The notes beneath the pieces were generated by a model, which searched no databases, was not told the origin of the DNA, and worked only from the letters and a program-made list of their open reading frames with translations. A stretch of DNA of 18,756 bases from Flavobacteriaceae bacterium (GTDB taxonomy: Bacteria > Bacteroidota > Bacteroidia > Flavobacteriales > Flavobacteriaceae), in assembly GCA_002401385.1 (NCBI GenBank), contig NVSY01000032.1, positions 1 through 18,756 on the forward strand, written 5' to 3'. Position 1 is the first letter of the stretch. Every line of letters starts with the position of its first letter. The position numbers and the translations under genes were made by a program. Of the stretch, positions 8,668-15,911 are shown one piece after another.

Positions 8668-8675
8668 TACTTTTG
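8668..8675 (+). promoter_or_regulatory. fabV promoter -7 element
   Basis: TACTTTTG matches TAnnTTTG exactly and lies 47 bp before the fabV ATG at 8723. The only TTG nearby (8653-8655) is 12 bp upstream, shorter than the usual ~19 bp, so the -33 element is poor. The 74-bp gap after the KAS III gene supports a separate transcript start. Confidence 0.5.
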
Positions 8676-8722
8676 CCTCTTGATTAGAGTGATAAGTAAG
8701 TATTAAATAAGAAATCAATAAA

Positions 8723-9910
8723 ATGATTATAGAACCAAGAACAAGAGGATTTATCTGTTTAACAGCTCATCCAAAGGGTTGTGAGAAGAATGTCCAAAAT
8801 CAAATAGAATACGTAAAATCTAAAGGTGCCATTCAAGGACCAAAAAAAGTACTCGTAATAGGAGCTTCTACCGGTTTTGGATTGTCGTCTAGAATTACAA
8901 GTGCCTTCGGTTCAGAGGCCGCTACCATCGGTGTGTTTTTTGAAAAACCACCTAAAGAAGGAAAAACTGCTTCACCAGGTTGGTATAACAGTGCTGCTTT
9001 TGAAGTAGAAGCTGCCAAAGCTGGTTTGTATGCTAAAAGTATTAATGGAGACGCTTTTTCTAGCGAAATCAAAGTGGAAACATTGGCTTTGTTAAAAAAA
9101 GATTTAGGTCAAGTAGATTTAGTGATCTATAGTTTGGCTTCTCCAGTTAGAACACATCCTGAAACAGGGGTGCGTCACAAGTCTGTTTTAAAACCTATTA
9201 ATGGAGTTTACACAAATAAAACGGTAGATTTTCATACAGGAAAAGTAACCGATATTTCTATCAACCCTTGTGTGGACGGCGATATAGAAAATACGGTGGC
9301 TGTAATGGGAGGTGAAGACTGGAAAATGTGGATGACTGCCTTAATCGATGCTGATTTATTAGCACCTAATGCAAAGTCAATCGCGTATTCTTACATAGGC
9401 CCTGAAGTTACTCAAGCAGTATATAGAGATGGAACCATCGGACGTGCAAAAGATCATTTAGAAGCGACAGCTTTTGAAATCACAGACCTATTGAAAGATT
9501 TAAAAGGAGAAGCATTTGTATCTGTAAATAAAGCGCTAGTTACCCAAGCGAGCTCTGCAATACCAGTAATTCCTTTGTATATTTCTTTATTGTATAGAGT
9601 GATGAAAAATCACAATGTACACGAAGGAACGATTCAACAAATTCAACGTTTGTTCCAAGACAAAGTATATACCGGTAAACCTATCGAAACGGACGAAAAA
9701 GGACGTATTCGCGTAGATGAATTGGAATTAAGAGCCGATATTCAAGCAGAAGTTGCTGAATTATGGAAAACAGTTTCAACAGAGAACTTACCTGAAATTA
9801 GTGATATCGAAGGGTATAGTCTAGATTTCTTTAATCTTTTTGGATTTAAAGTAGCAGGTGTAGATTACGAATTAGAATCTAACGAAATGGTAAACGTACC
9901 TAGTTTATAG
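8723..9910 (+). CDS. fabV: Trans-2-enoyl-CoA/ACP reductase (FabV family)
   Basis: Reduces trans-2-enoyl thioesters with NADH, the last step of the fatty acid elongation cycle; FabV types are typically insensitive to triclosan. It is a soluble enzyme of the extended SDR superfamily. The 395 residues match the family's ~400. N-terminal MIIEPRTRGFICLTAHPKGC is the FabV signature. The dinucleotide-binding loop is VIGASTGFG (residues 45-53). The catalytic pair is Y234 and K243 in the Y-x8-K spacing that defines FabV (VYRDGTIGRAK). It has its own promoter-like element at 8668-8675 and a strong terminator at 9926-9963. It directly follows a condensing enzyme gene, in line with a fatty-acid synthesis neighbourhood. 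Confidence 0.95.
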   Translation: MIIEPRTRGFICLTAHPKGCEKNVQNQIEYVKSKGAIQGPKKVLVIGASTGFGLSSRITSAFGSEAATIGVFFEKPPKEGKTASPGWYNSAAFEVEAAKAGLYAKSINGDAFSSEIKVETLALLKKDLGQVDLVIYSLASPVRTHPETGVRHKSVLKPINGVYTNKTVDFHTGKVTDISINPCVDGDIENTVAVMGGEDWKMWMTALIDADLLAPNAKSIAYSYIGPEVTQAVYRDGTIGRAKDHLEATAFEITDLLKDLKGEAFVSVNKALVTQASSAIPVIPLYISLLYRVMKNHNVHEGTIQQIQRLFQDKVYTGKPIETDEKGRIRVDELELRADIQAEVAELWKTVSTENLPEISDIEGYSLDFFNLFGFKVAGVDYELESNEMVNVPSL

Positions 9911-9925
9911 AGAAAAAATAATATT

Positions 9926-9963
9926 AAAAAATGCCTATCGATCTAATTCGATAGGCATTTTTT
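9926..9963. terminator. Terminator after fabV
   Basis: A perfect 16-bp stem pairs 9926-9941 with 9948-9963 around the loop TCTAAT. A run of Ts continues through 9965 on the plus strand, and the A run on the other side would serve the minus strand too. It lies 16 bp after the fabV stop codon and separates it from the convergent minus-strand copper unit. Confidence 0.9.
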
Positions 9964-10008
9964 TTGTCTTTTATTTCTCTATAATTCTCACATCTAACCC
10001 TCTCTTTT

Positions 10009-10088
10009 GGGCGTTCCCCAAGGGTCGGGCTATCCGCTATATCTTTTTTTTAAAAGAAAAAAAAGGATGCCGCTGCTATCCCTAACGC
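10009..10088. repeat. Imperfect hairpin element, probable dispersed Flavobacteriia intergenic repeat
   Basis: The ~80-bp stretch begins GGGCGTTCCCC and ends TCCCTAACGC, with GCGTT (10011-10015) complementary to AACGC (10084-10088). Between them lie GGTCGGGCTATCCGCTATATC, then a T run, AAAAG and an A run forming a long A/T stem, then GGATGCCGCTGCTATCC. Its GC-rich ends contrast with the surrounding DNA. It resembles from memory a high-copy intergenic element in Flavobacterium genomes (GGGCGTT...CCGCT...AACGC); only a genome search would prove it. It lies between convergent transcription units and may also terminate the minus-strand unit. Confidence 0.6.
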
Positions 10089-10127
10089 AAAAAAAACTAA
10101 AAGAGATATATAACTAGTTATCAGTCA

Positions 10128-10694
10128 CTAATCATGAGAAATATTTAACTGGTATTTCTCTAAAAGTCCTTCCAGTCCATCGCTGGAAAATTTAGCCCCT
10201 TTAAGAGGGTTGCTTTCGGGGTCTATAGAATAATTACTCGCAGCTTTAAAATTAGTGTTTCGTAAATTTGTTCTCTCAAAAATAGCCCCCTTTAAATCAC
10301 AATTATCTAAATAAAGTCCTGCCATATTTGCTTGTGAAAAATCAACTTCATGCAGTTCACACTGTGTAAAATGACTATTTTTTAGGTTCAATTCAAAAAA
10401 TGAACCGAGATTTAATTGGCAAAAATTAAAGGAAAATGACAGTAAAAAAGTATTGCAATGCTCCCAAGAAATACCTACTAATTTACACTGGTTAAAGGTG
10501 CAGTCTTGAAAGGAAGTATTGGTTACCTGTGCCATGCTCAAATCGCTTTGTTCAAAGATACACTCTGAAAATAAAAAGTTAGAGATATGAGCATTTGAGA
10601 AATTACAATTGGTGAAACTACAATTTTCATACTCTTTTCCTTCCTGTTTTAATTGTGTAAAATCAATGTTTTTAAAGTCTTTATCTTCGGTCAT
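10128..10694 (-). CDS. Pentapeptide-repeat protein
   Basis: A 188-residue protein built from pentapeptide repeats of the A(N/D)LxX type, recognisable from about residue 20 to 150, with F or L at the centre of each unit (for example CSFTN, CNFSN, CDLKG, AIFER, TNLRN, TNFKA). Such proteins fold as a right-handed quadrilateral beta-helix. It has no signal peptide. The C-terminal part (DPESNPLKGAKFSSDGLEGLLEKYQL) looks like the end of Qnr/MfpA-type DNA-mimic members, but this is a loose resemblance and no gyrase-related role is claimed. It starts 11 bp after the small HMA gene and is last in the copper unit, so it is probably co-expressed with the copper ATPase. Biochemical function unknown. Confidence 0.88.
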   Translation of the reverse strand: MTEDKDFKNIDFTQLKQEGKEYENCSFTNCNFSNAHISNFLFSECIFEQSDLSMAQVTNTSFQDCTFNQCKLVGISWEHCNTFLLSFSFNFCQLNLGSFFELNLKNSHFTQCELHEVDFSQANMAGLYLDNCDLKGAIFERTNLRNTNFKAASNYSIDPESNPLKGAKFSSDGLEGLLEKYQLNISHD

Positions 10695-10705
10695 TCGGTG
10701 CGATT

Positions 10706-10915
10706 TTAAATAGCTGTAATTTCGAATCCAGCTTTTGTTACTGCTGCTATTACAGTTTGTGAATCGGTATCATCCAATTGCACTTCTAGTATTTTTTCTG
10801 GATTGTCCGTGTCAACTTTCCATAAGTCTACATTGTCGACATTATTTAAAAATGGAGTCACAGATTTAATGCAACTTCCACAGTTAATATTGGTTTTAAA
10901 TTTATAAGTATTCAT
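10706..10915 (-). CDS. Small heavy-metal-associated (HMA) domain protein, copper-chaperone-like
   Basis: A 69-residue single HMA domain of the size and beta-alpha-beta pattern of CopZ/Atx1 copper chaperones, cytosolic. The metal-binding CxxC is C12/C15 in NINCGSCIKSV. The usual Met before the first Cys (MxCxxC) is replaced by Asn/Ile, so it is not a canonical CopZ. The C-terminal strand reads VTKAGFEITAI, standard for the fold. It lies 21 bp after copA and 11 bp before the pentapeptide-repeat gene, with no terminator between, so it is very likely part of the same transcript. It could deliver Cu(I) to the ATPase or act as a buffer. Confidence 0.88.
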   Translation of the reverse strand: MNTYKFKTNINCGSCIKSVTPFLNNVDNVDLWKVDTDNPEKILEVQLDDTDSQTVIAAVTKAGFEITAI

Positions 10916-10936
10916 GTTATATAGTTTTATTCTGAT

Positions 10937-13171
10937 TTATAATTGTTTGTTTTTAAGTCGTAAGCTATTCAAAAGTACGGAAATTGAACTCATGGACATC
11001 GCTGCGCCGGCAATCATTGGATTTAATAAAAAACCGTTGAAGGGGTAGAGGATTCCTGCAGCTACCGGAATCGCAACAATATTGTATATAAATGCCCAAA
11101 ACAAATTTTGACGGATCGTTTTCATGGTTTCCTTGGAGAGTTTCATCGCTTTGGATAATTGCCCAATATCGGAACTCATTAAGGTGATTCCTGCACTGTC
11201 CATAGCAATGTCTGTACCACTTCCCATAGCAATTCCTACATCGGCCTGTGCCAAAGCATGGGAATCGTTAATGCCATCTCCAACCATAGTTACAATATGT
11301 CCTTTTTCTTGTAGTTCTTGTACAAAATATCCTTTGTCCGAGGGCATTAAATTGGCTTTTACATTTTTAATACCTACCTGTTCCGCTATTATGTTTGCGG
11401 TTTGTTCATTGTCTCCCGTAAGCATGTAAACTTCAATACCTAGTTTTTGAATGTCAGCAATGGCTTGTTTCGCATTTTTCTTGATACTGTCCGTTATGGC
11501 AAAAATGGCTTCAATTTTGTCAGCACTACTAAAAAAGATGACTGTTTTTCCTGTTGCTTTTAATACAGCTGCTTGTGCTGTAATTTCGGAAGGAATTATA
11601 ATATTATTCGAGTCCATTAACTTTTCGTTACCTACCAAGTAGTTTGTATTTCCAAGTGTTGCCTTGGCTCCCATACCAGTAATGCTTTCGAATGTGTCGG
11701 TAGTTTCAGGGCAGATGTCTTGTGATGATAAATAAGTCACCAGAGCACTCGCTAGAGGATGTTCTGATTGCGATTCTAAACCTAACAAAATAGGAGCGAG
11801 GACTTGTTCTTTGAAGGGGTCAAACCATACGGCATCTGTTACTGAGGGGCGTCCTTCCGTAATAGTTCCTGTCTTGTCTAAAATTAGCACGCTTGTTTTA
11901 TACGCCGTTTCTAAGGTTTGTGCATCTTTTATAAGGATACCTTGGGCAGCTCCTTTTCCTATTCCGACCATTAATGCTGTAGGCGTTGCTAAACCTAAAG
12001 CACAAGGACAGGCGATAATTAGCACTGTAATTAAGGATAAAATAGCAAAGGTGAAAGTAGGTTCTGGTCCAAAAAACATCCAAATTGTAAATGTAATGAT
12101 GGCTAAACTGATGACCATGGGTACAAAAATACTGGCTATTTTATCTGCTAGTTTTTGAATGTTTGGTTTAGTGGCTTGCGCTTGTTCTACTAATTGTATG
12201 ATTTGTGATAGGACCGTTTCTTTTCCTATTTTTTTAGCAATAATTCGCAAGGAGCCTTTTTGATTAATCGTTCCTGAATACACTAGATCTCCTTTAGATT
12301 TCGCTACAGGAATAGGTTCCCCGGTAATCATACTCTCGTCGATATAAGACTGTCCTTTTTTTACCTTTCCATCTACGGGGACTTTATCTCCAGGTTTTAA
12401 AATAATCATTTCTCCGAGTAAGATGTCGTCCAATATTATGGTTACTTCTTCTCCGTTTCTTATAGCTCTTACTTCTTTTGGTTGCAAGCCCATAAGGTTT
12501 TTAATGGCGGAAGATGTTTTTCCTTTGGCCTGTTCTTCTAAAAACCGACCTAATAAAATGAGCGTAATAATAATGACGGCAGATTCGTAATATACATGTG
12601 GAACTACTCCTTTCTCTACGAAATATTCTGGATACACGGTATTGAAGAGACTGAAAATAAAAGCAACCCCAGTGCTCAATGCGACCAAAGTGTCCATGTT
12701 CGTGGTTTTGTGCTTTAATTTTGTGTAGGCTATTTTAAAAAACTCGCTACCACACCAGAAAAGTACGGGGATGGATAAACCAAGTAAAATCCAGTTTTCG
12801 TACGGGATACTGCCCATAAAAAACATGGAAATGATAAAAATGGGTGTGGAGAGTATGGTGGCGACTACTAGTTTTTTTCGAAGGATTTTTAAGCGGTTTT
12901 TTTCTAGTGCTTCAAAACTTTCTCCACTAGCTTCGTCTTCTGCTGAAATAAGGGTATAGCTTATTTCTTTAGCCTTTGATTTTATAAGTTCAAAATTCAC
13001 CAAGCTCTCGTCGTATTCTAGATATACAGATTGATTGGGGTAATTCACTAGTGCTTTTTGAATCCCATCTACAAAGTCCAAATAGGATTCTAAACTGATG
13101 GCACATGCAGCACAGGTCATTCCTGCAACCTTGTAACTGGATTTTATGAGTGTTGGATTCGATGTGACCAT
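10937..13171 (-). CDS. copA: Cu(I)-translocating P1B-type ATPase
   Basis: Exports Cu(I) from the cytosol across the inner membrane using ATP. The 744 residues carry a single N-terminal HMA domain with CxxC at C20/C23 (GMTCAACA), then P1B transmembrane helices, the ion-site CPC motif at C388-C390 (IACPCALGLATPTA), the phosphorylation site D432 in DKTGTITEG, the SEHPLA motif of P1B pumps, and GDGINDSHAL near the hinge. The C-terminal helices contain the YN and MSMSS motifs that mark Cu(I)/Ag(I) specificity (subtype P1B-1). Start ATG is 10 bp downstream of a TACCTTTG -7 element. Upstream lies an AraC-type regulator with its own CxxC segment, and downstream an HMA protein and pentapeptide-repeat gene. 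Cu(I) over Ag(I) is inferred from the family. Confidence 0.97.
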   Translation of the reverse strand: MVTSNPTLIKSSYKVAGMTCAACAISLESYLDFVDGIQKALVNYPNQSVYLEYDESLVNFELIKSKAKEISYTLISAEDEASGESFEALEKNRLKILRKKLVVATILSTPIFIISMFFMGSIPYENWILLGLSIPVLFWCGSEFFKIAYTKLKHKTTNMDTLVALSTGVAFIFSLFNTVYPEYFVEKGVVPHVYYESAVIIITLILLGRFLEEQAKGKTSSAIKNLMGLQPKEVRAIRNGEEVTIILDDILLGEMIILKPGDKVPVDGKVKKGQSYIDESMITGEPIPVAKSKGDLVYSGTINQKGSLRIIAKKIGKETVLSQIIQLVEQAQATKPNIQKLADKIASIFVPMVISLAIITFTIWMFFGPEPTFTFAILSLITVLIIACPCALGLATPTALMVGIGKGAAQGILIKDAQTLETAYKTSVLILDKTGTITEGRPSVTDAVWFDPFKEQVLAPILLGLESQSEHPLASALVTYLSSQDICPETTDTFESITGMGAKATLGNTNYLVGNEKLMDSNNIIIPSEITAQAAVLKATGKTVIFFSSADKIEAIFAITDSIKKNAKQAIADIQKLGIEVYMLTGDNEQTANIIAEQVGIKNVKANLMPSDKGYFVQELQEKGHIVTMVGDGINDSHALAQADVGIAMGSGTDIAMDSAGITLMSSDIGQLSKAMKLSKETMKTIRQNLFWAFIYNIVAIPVAAGILYPFNGFLLNPMIAGAAMSMSSISVLLNSLRLKNKQL

Positions 13172-13187
13172 AATTGTATTTTTTTTA

Positions 13188-13195
13188 CAAAGGTA
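13188..13195 (-). promoter_or_regulatory. copA promoter -7 element
   Basis: On the minus strand TACCTTTG matches TAnnTTTG exactly, 16 bp before the copA ATG. The region 19 bp upstream lacks a TTG -33 box, as expected for an activator-dependent promoter. Direct repeats for a likely activator lie immediately upstream. Confidence 0.6.
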
Positions 13196-13221
13196 AGGCG
13201 GCTTTTAATTTTTTGAATTAC

Positions 13222-13252
13222 ATAATTCAGGTAAAAACTTATATAATTCGGG
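13222..13252 (-). promoter_or_regulatory. Direct repeats 21 bp apart, candidate AraC-type operator for copA
   Basis: On the minus strand the two boxes read CCCGAATTAT (13252 to 13243) and CCTGAATTAT (13231 to 13222), differing at one base. Their 21-bp period equals two helical turns, which is the classic arrangement for AraC-family sites. The proximal box ends 26 bp from the -7 element, about where a -33 box would sit. The proximal box is also part of a dyad, GAATTA-CA-TAATTC (13215-13228). They lie between the regulator's stop codon (13265) and the copA start. Confidence 0.55.
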
Positions 13253-13264
13253 AACCTAGAAAAA

Positions 13265-13831
13265 CTAAAGGCTATCCAAGGAAGAATGTGAGGGGCCTTT
13301 TAATTTTTTAAAAGCACTAGGGGTCATTCCTGTTTGTTGTTTAAACTGACTGGATAAGTGGGCTACACTGCTGTAGTCTAGTTTGAAAGAAATTTCAGAC
13401 AAGGTGAGTTCTTTGTAGAATAGGAGTTCTTTTACGTATTCTATTTTTTGTTTCACCCCATATTTCTCGATGGTAATTCCTTCAATAGATGAAAATAATT
13501 TACTGATAACCGCATATTCTTGATCCAGTTTTTCTGCAATAAGTACCGAGTAGTTACAACGTGTTCTTCCGTTATTATTACGGATACTATCTATGATAAG
13601 TGTTTTAATTTGGGTGATATACGTACTGTTTTTATCTAAGATAAGTTCAAAGCCAGCAGCGACTAATTTAGTAGCTAATAGTTCTCTTTTTTGAAGGGAA
13701 ATGGGGCTGCGTAAACTTATTTCTCCTAATTGAATGGCTGTAGTCTCTATTTGGAGTTCGGTTAATACTTCCGATACAGCGCTGATGCATCGAGGGCAAA
13801 CCATGTTTTTTATGTAAAGTAAGTTGTTCAT
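13265..13831 (-). CDS. AraC-family regulator with N-terminal HMA-like CPRC segment, probable copper-responsive activator of copA
   Basis: A 188-residue fusion. Residues 1-68 have HMA-like length and pattern (NNLLYIKNMVCPRCISAVS), including a CxxC at C12/C15, and KLVAAGFEL at the end, like the last helix and strand of a metal-binding domain. Residues ~125-178 are an AraC helix-turn-helix: SEISFKLDYSSVAHLSSQFKQQTGMTPSAFKK, with the usual second-helix signature. The small ~55-residue middle part is of unclear fold. The C-terminal location of HTH fits an AraC member. It sits immediately before copA on the same strand, and a 21-bp direct repeat lies between, so it likely senses Cu(I) through the CPRC pair and activates copA. 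Sensing is inference. The ATG at 13831 is 20 bp from a promoter-like TACATTTG. Confidence 0.85.
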   Translation of the reverse strand: MNNLLYIKNMVCPRCISAVSEVLTELQIETTAIQLGEISLRSPISLQKRELLATKLVAAGFELILDKNSTYITQIKTLIIDSIRNNNGRTRCNYSVLIAEKLDQEYAVISKLFSSIEGITIEKYGVKQKIEYVKELLFYKELTLSEISFKLDYSSVAHLSSQFKQQTGMTPSAFKKLKGPSHSSLDSL

Positions 13832-13850
13832 AAAAAGAGTGTTTATATTT

Positions 13851-13858
13851 CAAATGTA
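13851..13858 (-). promoter_or_regulatory. -7 promoter element of the AraC-type regulator
   Basis: On the minus strand TACATTTG matches TAnnTTTG exactly and lies 19 bp before the regulator's ATG. There is no convincing TTG at the -33 spacing. Confidence 0.4.
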
Positions 13859-13875
13859 TTGATTATTATGGTAAT

Positions 13876-13947
13876 CGTCAGTTCGAGAGGGGGAGTTTTT
13901 TCAAAGAAACAAGAAACAGTGACAGGGATGACGTTCAGAGTCATGCT
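13876..13947. repeat. Fragments resembling dispersed intergenic repeat sequence
   Basis: CGTCAGTTCGAG (13876-13887) and GTCATGCT (13940-13947), with GTGACAGGGATGACG between them, look like decayed pieces of motifs that recur in intergenic DNA of Flavobacteriia. ATGAC (13928-13932) pairs with GTCAT (13940-13944) as a small hairpin. The match is from memory and short. Confidence 0.3.
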
Positions 13948-14028
13948 AATGGAATTGAAAATATAAACTTTGTACTATTGATAATTTAAAATTGATGCTA
14001 TAGTAATATGATATGGATATGTCTGTCA

Positions 14029-14070
14029 CAAAAAAAGCCACTATAAAATAATACTATTTTATAGTGGCTT
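14029..14070 (-). terminator. Terminator of the hydrolase / 606-residue protein unit
   Basis: A perfect 16-bp stem pairs 14035-14050 with 14055-14070 around an ATAC loop; on the minus strand it is followed by a T run (A run at 14030-14036). It begins 20 bp after the stop codon of the 606-residue protein. A strong, dedicated terminator supports treating 14090-16445 as its own transcription unit. Confidence 0.9.
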
Positions 14071-14089
14071 ACTTATATCTTGTACAGAT

Positions 14090-15910
14090 TTAAGATGCTT
14101 TTGCCGCAATGGCTTGCATTTTTAATATGTCAATTTTTGATTCTAAAACTTCCAATGTTCGTTTGCTTATTTCCAATTGGTGTAGAATAAGTAATCTAGA
14201 ATCCTCGAATTGAGTCTTCAGCGATTTAAACATTTGATTGTAATACTCAATTCCGTTAAACATATTCTTAGAAAAATTAGTCAAGTATTTTTCTTGTTTT
14301 TTATTCATAGAGGCATTTGTTTCTGCGATTCTATTTTTTAAATAATCAAGGTACAAGTCTAATTCTTTGATAAACATATTAGGTCTATCCGTACGTTCTA
14401 TTACGTTTTGTTTACCATAAATATGTCCTACCATTTCTTTCAACTTTAATGTTTTTGAGAAATAAGCCATATTGGGTCCTGGGCAAATCGAAACACCTTC
14501 TCCTTCTTTTTTAGTGTCCAAATCATTTTCTAATAAGGCAGAAGTTCCTAAACCAACACAAATACATGATTTTACAATGATGTCTTCGAATTTTTTTGAA
14601 CGGTCTCTTTCTGACAATATTTCGGCATCCAATTCTTTTAATTTCAAATGTTGAAATTTACGTGATGCAGTACATATATTTTTACCATCAGCATCTTTTG
14701 CTAGGGCTAAATATTTTTTTGGACAAGAGCTTCCAGGTCTCCCTTTTGCTACTTTGGCCATTTTTTCGATATCTTTCGTGTTTCCTTCTAGACTATTAAA
14801 AGGGACGCCTAGTGGAGAGATATCGCTTAAGTATAAGTCTTTCTCTTTGGCTTCTTTTAATTTTTCCATAGATTTACTATCTACGACAGTCGCTTCTGGA
14901 ACCAATAAAAAGGGAGATCCCCATCCTATAGAGTTTAGCTCGTAATGGTCTAGTAAAAAGTTGTGCTCCTCTGCGGTTCCTACACCTCCTTGAGCAGTTA
15001 TTTTTAAATCTAGAGGCGTGCCGGGAATAATTCGTCCTTTGTTCTCTAGTGCTGCCACTAGGATTTCGTGTACAGACTGTATCAGTGTGTCTCTGTTTTC
15101 TTTAAATTCAGCTAAAATAGGTCCCATTAAAAACCCGTCGGTGGCAAATGCATGCCCTCCACAGTTTAGTCCAGATTCTATACGGAATTCTGAAACCCAC
15201 AAGCCTTTTTTTGCTAAAAATTTTCCTTGAATCAATGCAGAGCGGTAGTCGCTTACCTTTAATACAATTTTCTTTTTAATAGCGCCATTTATGTCAGGGA
15301 AAAAATCCTTAAAATTTTCCATATAACCATACAAACGAGGGTTCATACCTGCCGATAAAATTAACGAGCTCGATAAATCACTATTTGCAAATCCTCTAAG
15401 GGCTGCGTGGGCATCGTTAAATTCTACAGGTAGTTGTTCTCCGTTTTTAAAGTTATCCTTGTCTATTTTGGTCATGATGTTTACATCAATGCTACCTAGA
15501 GATAAATTATTTTTAAGCCAGTTACTAGCATCGCTCATGTATTTTTCTGTGGAAACAGACAATTCATCTTTTAATTTAGAAGTACTTGGAAGTAAGTTTA
15601 AATACTCCTTAAATTCATGTCCTTTTTCCAAAGTGCTCGCCTTTAGATTCTCAAATTTTTTCTCCACCAATCCATTGATAAGATTTAAGTAGGAAGTAAT
15701 ACGCTTCGCTCTAAAATCGTCAATTTTATCACTAATTTCAGTGTAAGGAATTTCAAATTTATCAGAGTACACTTTTCTAAGTTTCTCAAGGAGCATGTCA
15801 TCGACTAAGGAGATCACCGAATCTATACCTAAATGAGCCACCTTTAGAGGTGTGTCAATGGTAAATCCAATTCCCATTACTGGAATGTGAAATGAATGTT
15901 TTTTGATCAT
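14090..15910 (-). CDS. Unrecognised protein with nitronate monooxygenase-like FMN barrel and cysteine-containing coiled-coil tail
   Basis: I do not recognise this 606-residue protein as a named family. Residues ~1-345 resemble the nitronate monooxygenase (2-nitropropane dioxygenase) TIM barrel: HIPVMGIGFTIDTPLKVAHL at 8-27 (like the first strand), LILSAGMNP at 183-191, KKIVLKVSDYRSALIQGKFL at 213-232 followed by SGLNCGGHAF at 246-255 (like the EAGGH motif), ITAQGGVGT at 304-312 (phosphate loop) and IGWGSPFLLVPEA at 328-340. Residues 346-500 hold five cysteines (C396, C413, C449, C451, C476) in contexts SSCPKK, NICTAS, SCICVGLG and SICPGPN. Residues ~505-606 are rich in heptad-like helix. No signal peptide or membrane segment is seen. 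It starts 1 bp after an alpha/beta hydrolase gene. The barrel assignment is motif-based inference; reaction and substrate unknown. Confidence 0.6.
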   Translation of the reverse strand: MIKKHSFHIPVMGIGFTIDTPLKVAHLGIDSVISLVDDMLLEKLRKVYSDKFEIPYTEISDKIDDFRAKRITSYLNLINGLVEKKFENLKASTLEKGHEFKEYLNLLPSTSKLKDELSVSTEKYMSDASNWLKNNLSLGSIDVNIMTKIDKDNFKNGEQLPVEFNDAHAALRGFANSDLSSSLILSAGMNPRLYGYMENFKDFFPDINGAIKKKIVLKVSDYRSALIQGKFLAKKGLWVSEFRIESGLNCGGHAFATDGFLMGPILAEFKENRDTLIQSVHEILVAALENKGRIIPGTPLDLKITAQGGVGTAEEHNFLLDHYELNSIGWGSPFLLVPEATVVDSKSMEKLKEAKEKDLYLSDISPLGVPFNSLEGNTKDIEKMAKVAKGRPGSSCPKKYLALAKDADGKNICTASRKFQHLKLKELDAEILSERDRSKKFEDIIVKSCICVGLGTSALLENDLDTKKEGEGVSICPGPNMAYFSKTLKLKEMVGHIYGKQNVIERTDRPNMFIKELDLYLDYLKNRIAETNASMNKKQEKYLTNFSKNMFNGIEYYNQMFKSLKTQFEDSRLLILHQLEISKRTLEVLESKIDILKMQAIAAKAS

Positions 15911-15911
15911 A

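Noticed and set aside
10110..10121. 12-bp palindrome ATAACTAGTTAT near the end of the pentapeptide-repeat gene
   Set aside because: Short AT-rich palindrome without a T tract; too likely by chance to annotate as a terminator or operator.
11124..12158. Several open frames of 60-115 codons opposite copA, including 11124-11429 and 11811-12158
   Set aside because: They are antisense to a complete, motif-rich ATPase, have no motifs and arise from the reverse-strand codon bias.
13868..13966. Short plus-strand frame of about 32 codons upstream of the regulator
   Set aside because: It consists of repeat-like intergenic sequence and has no recognisable motif or start signal.
14472..15692. Antisense frames of 60-77 codons opposite the 606-residue protein
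   Set aside because: They follow the shadow pattern of a long real gene and contain no motif; the sense frame has barrel motifs and an intact start and stop.
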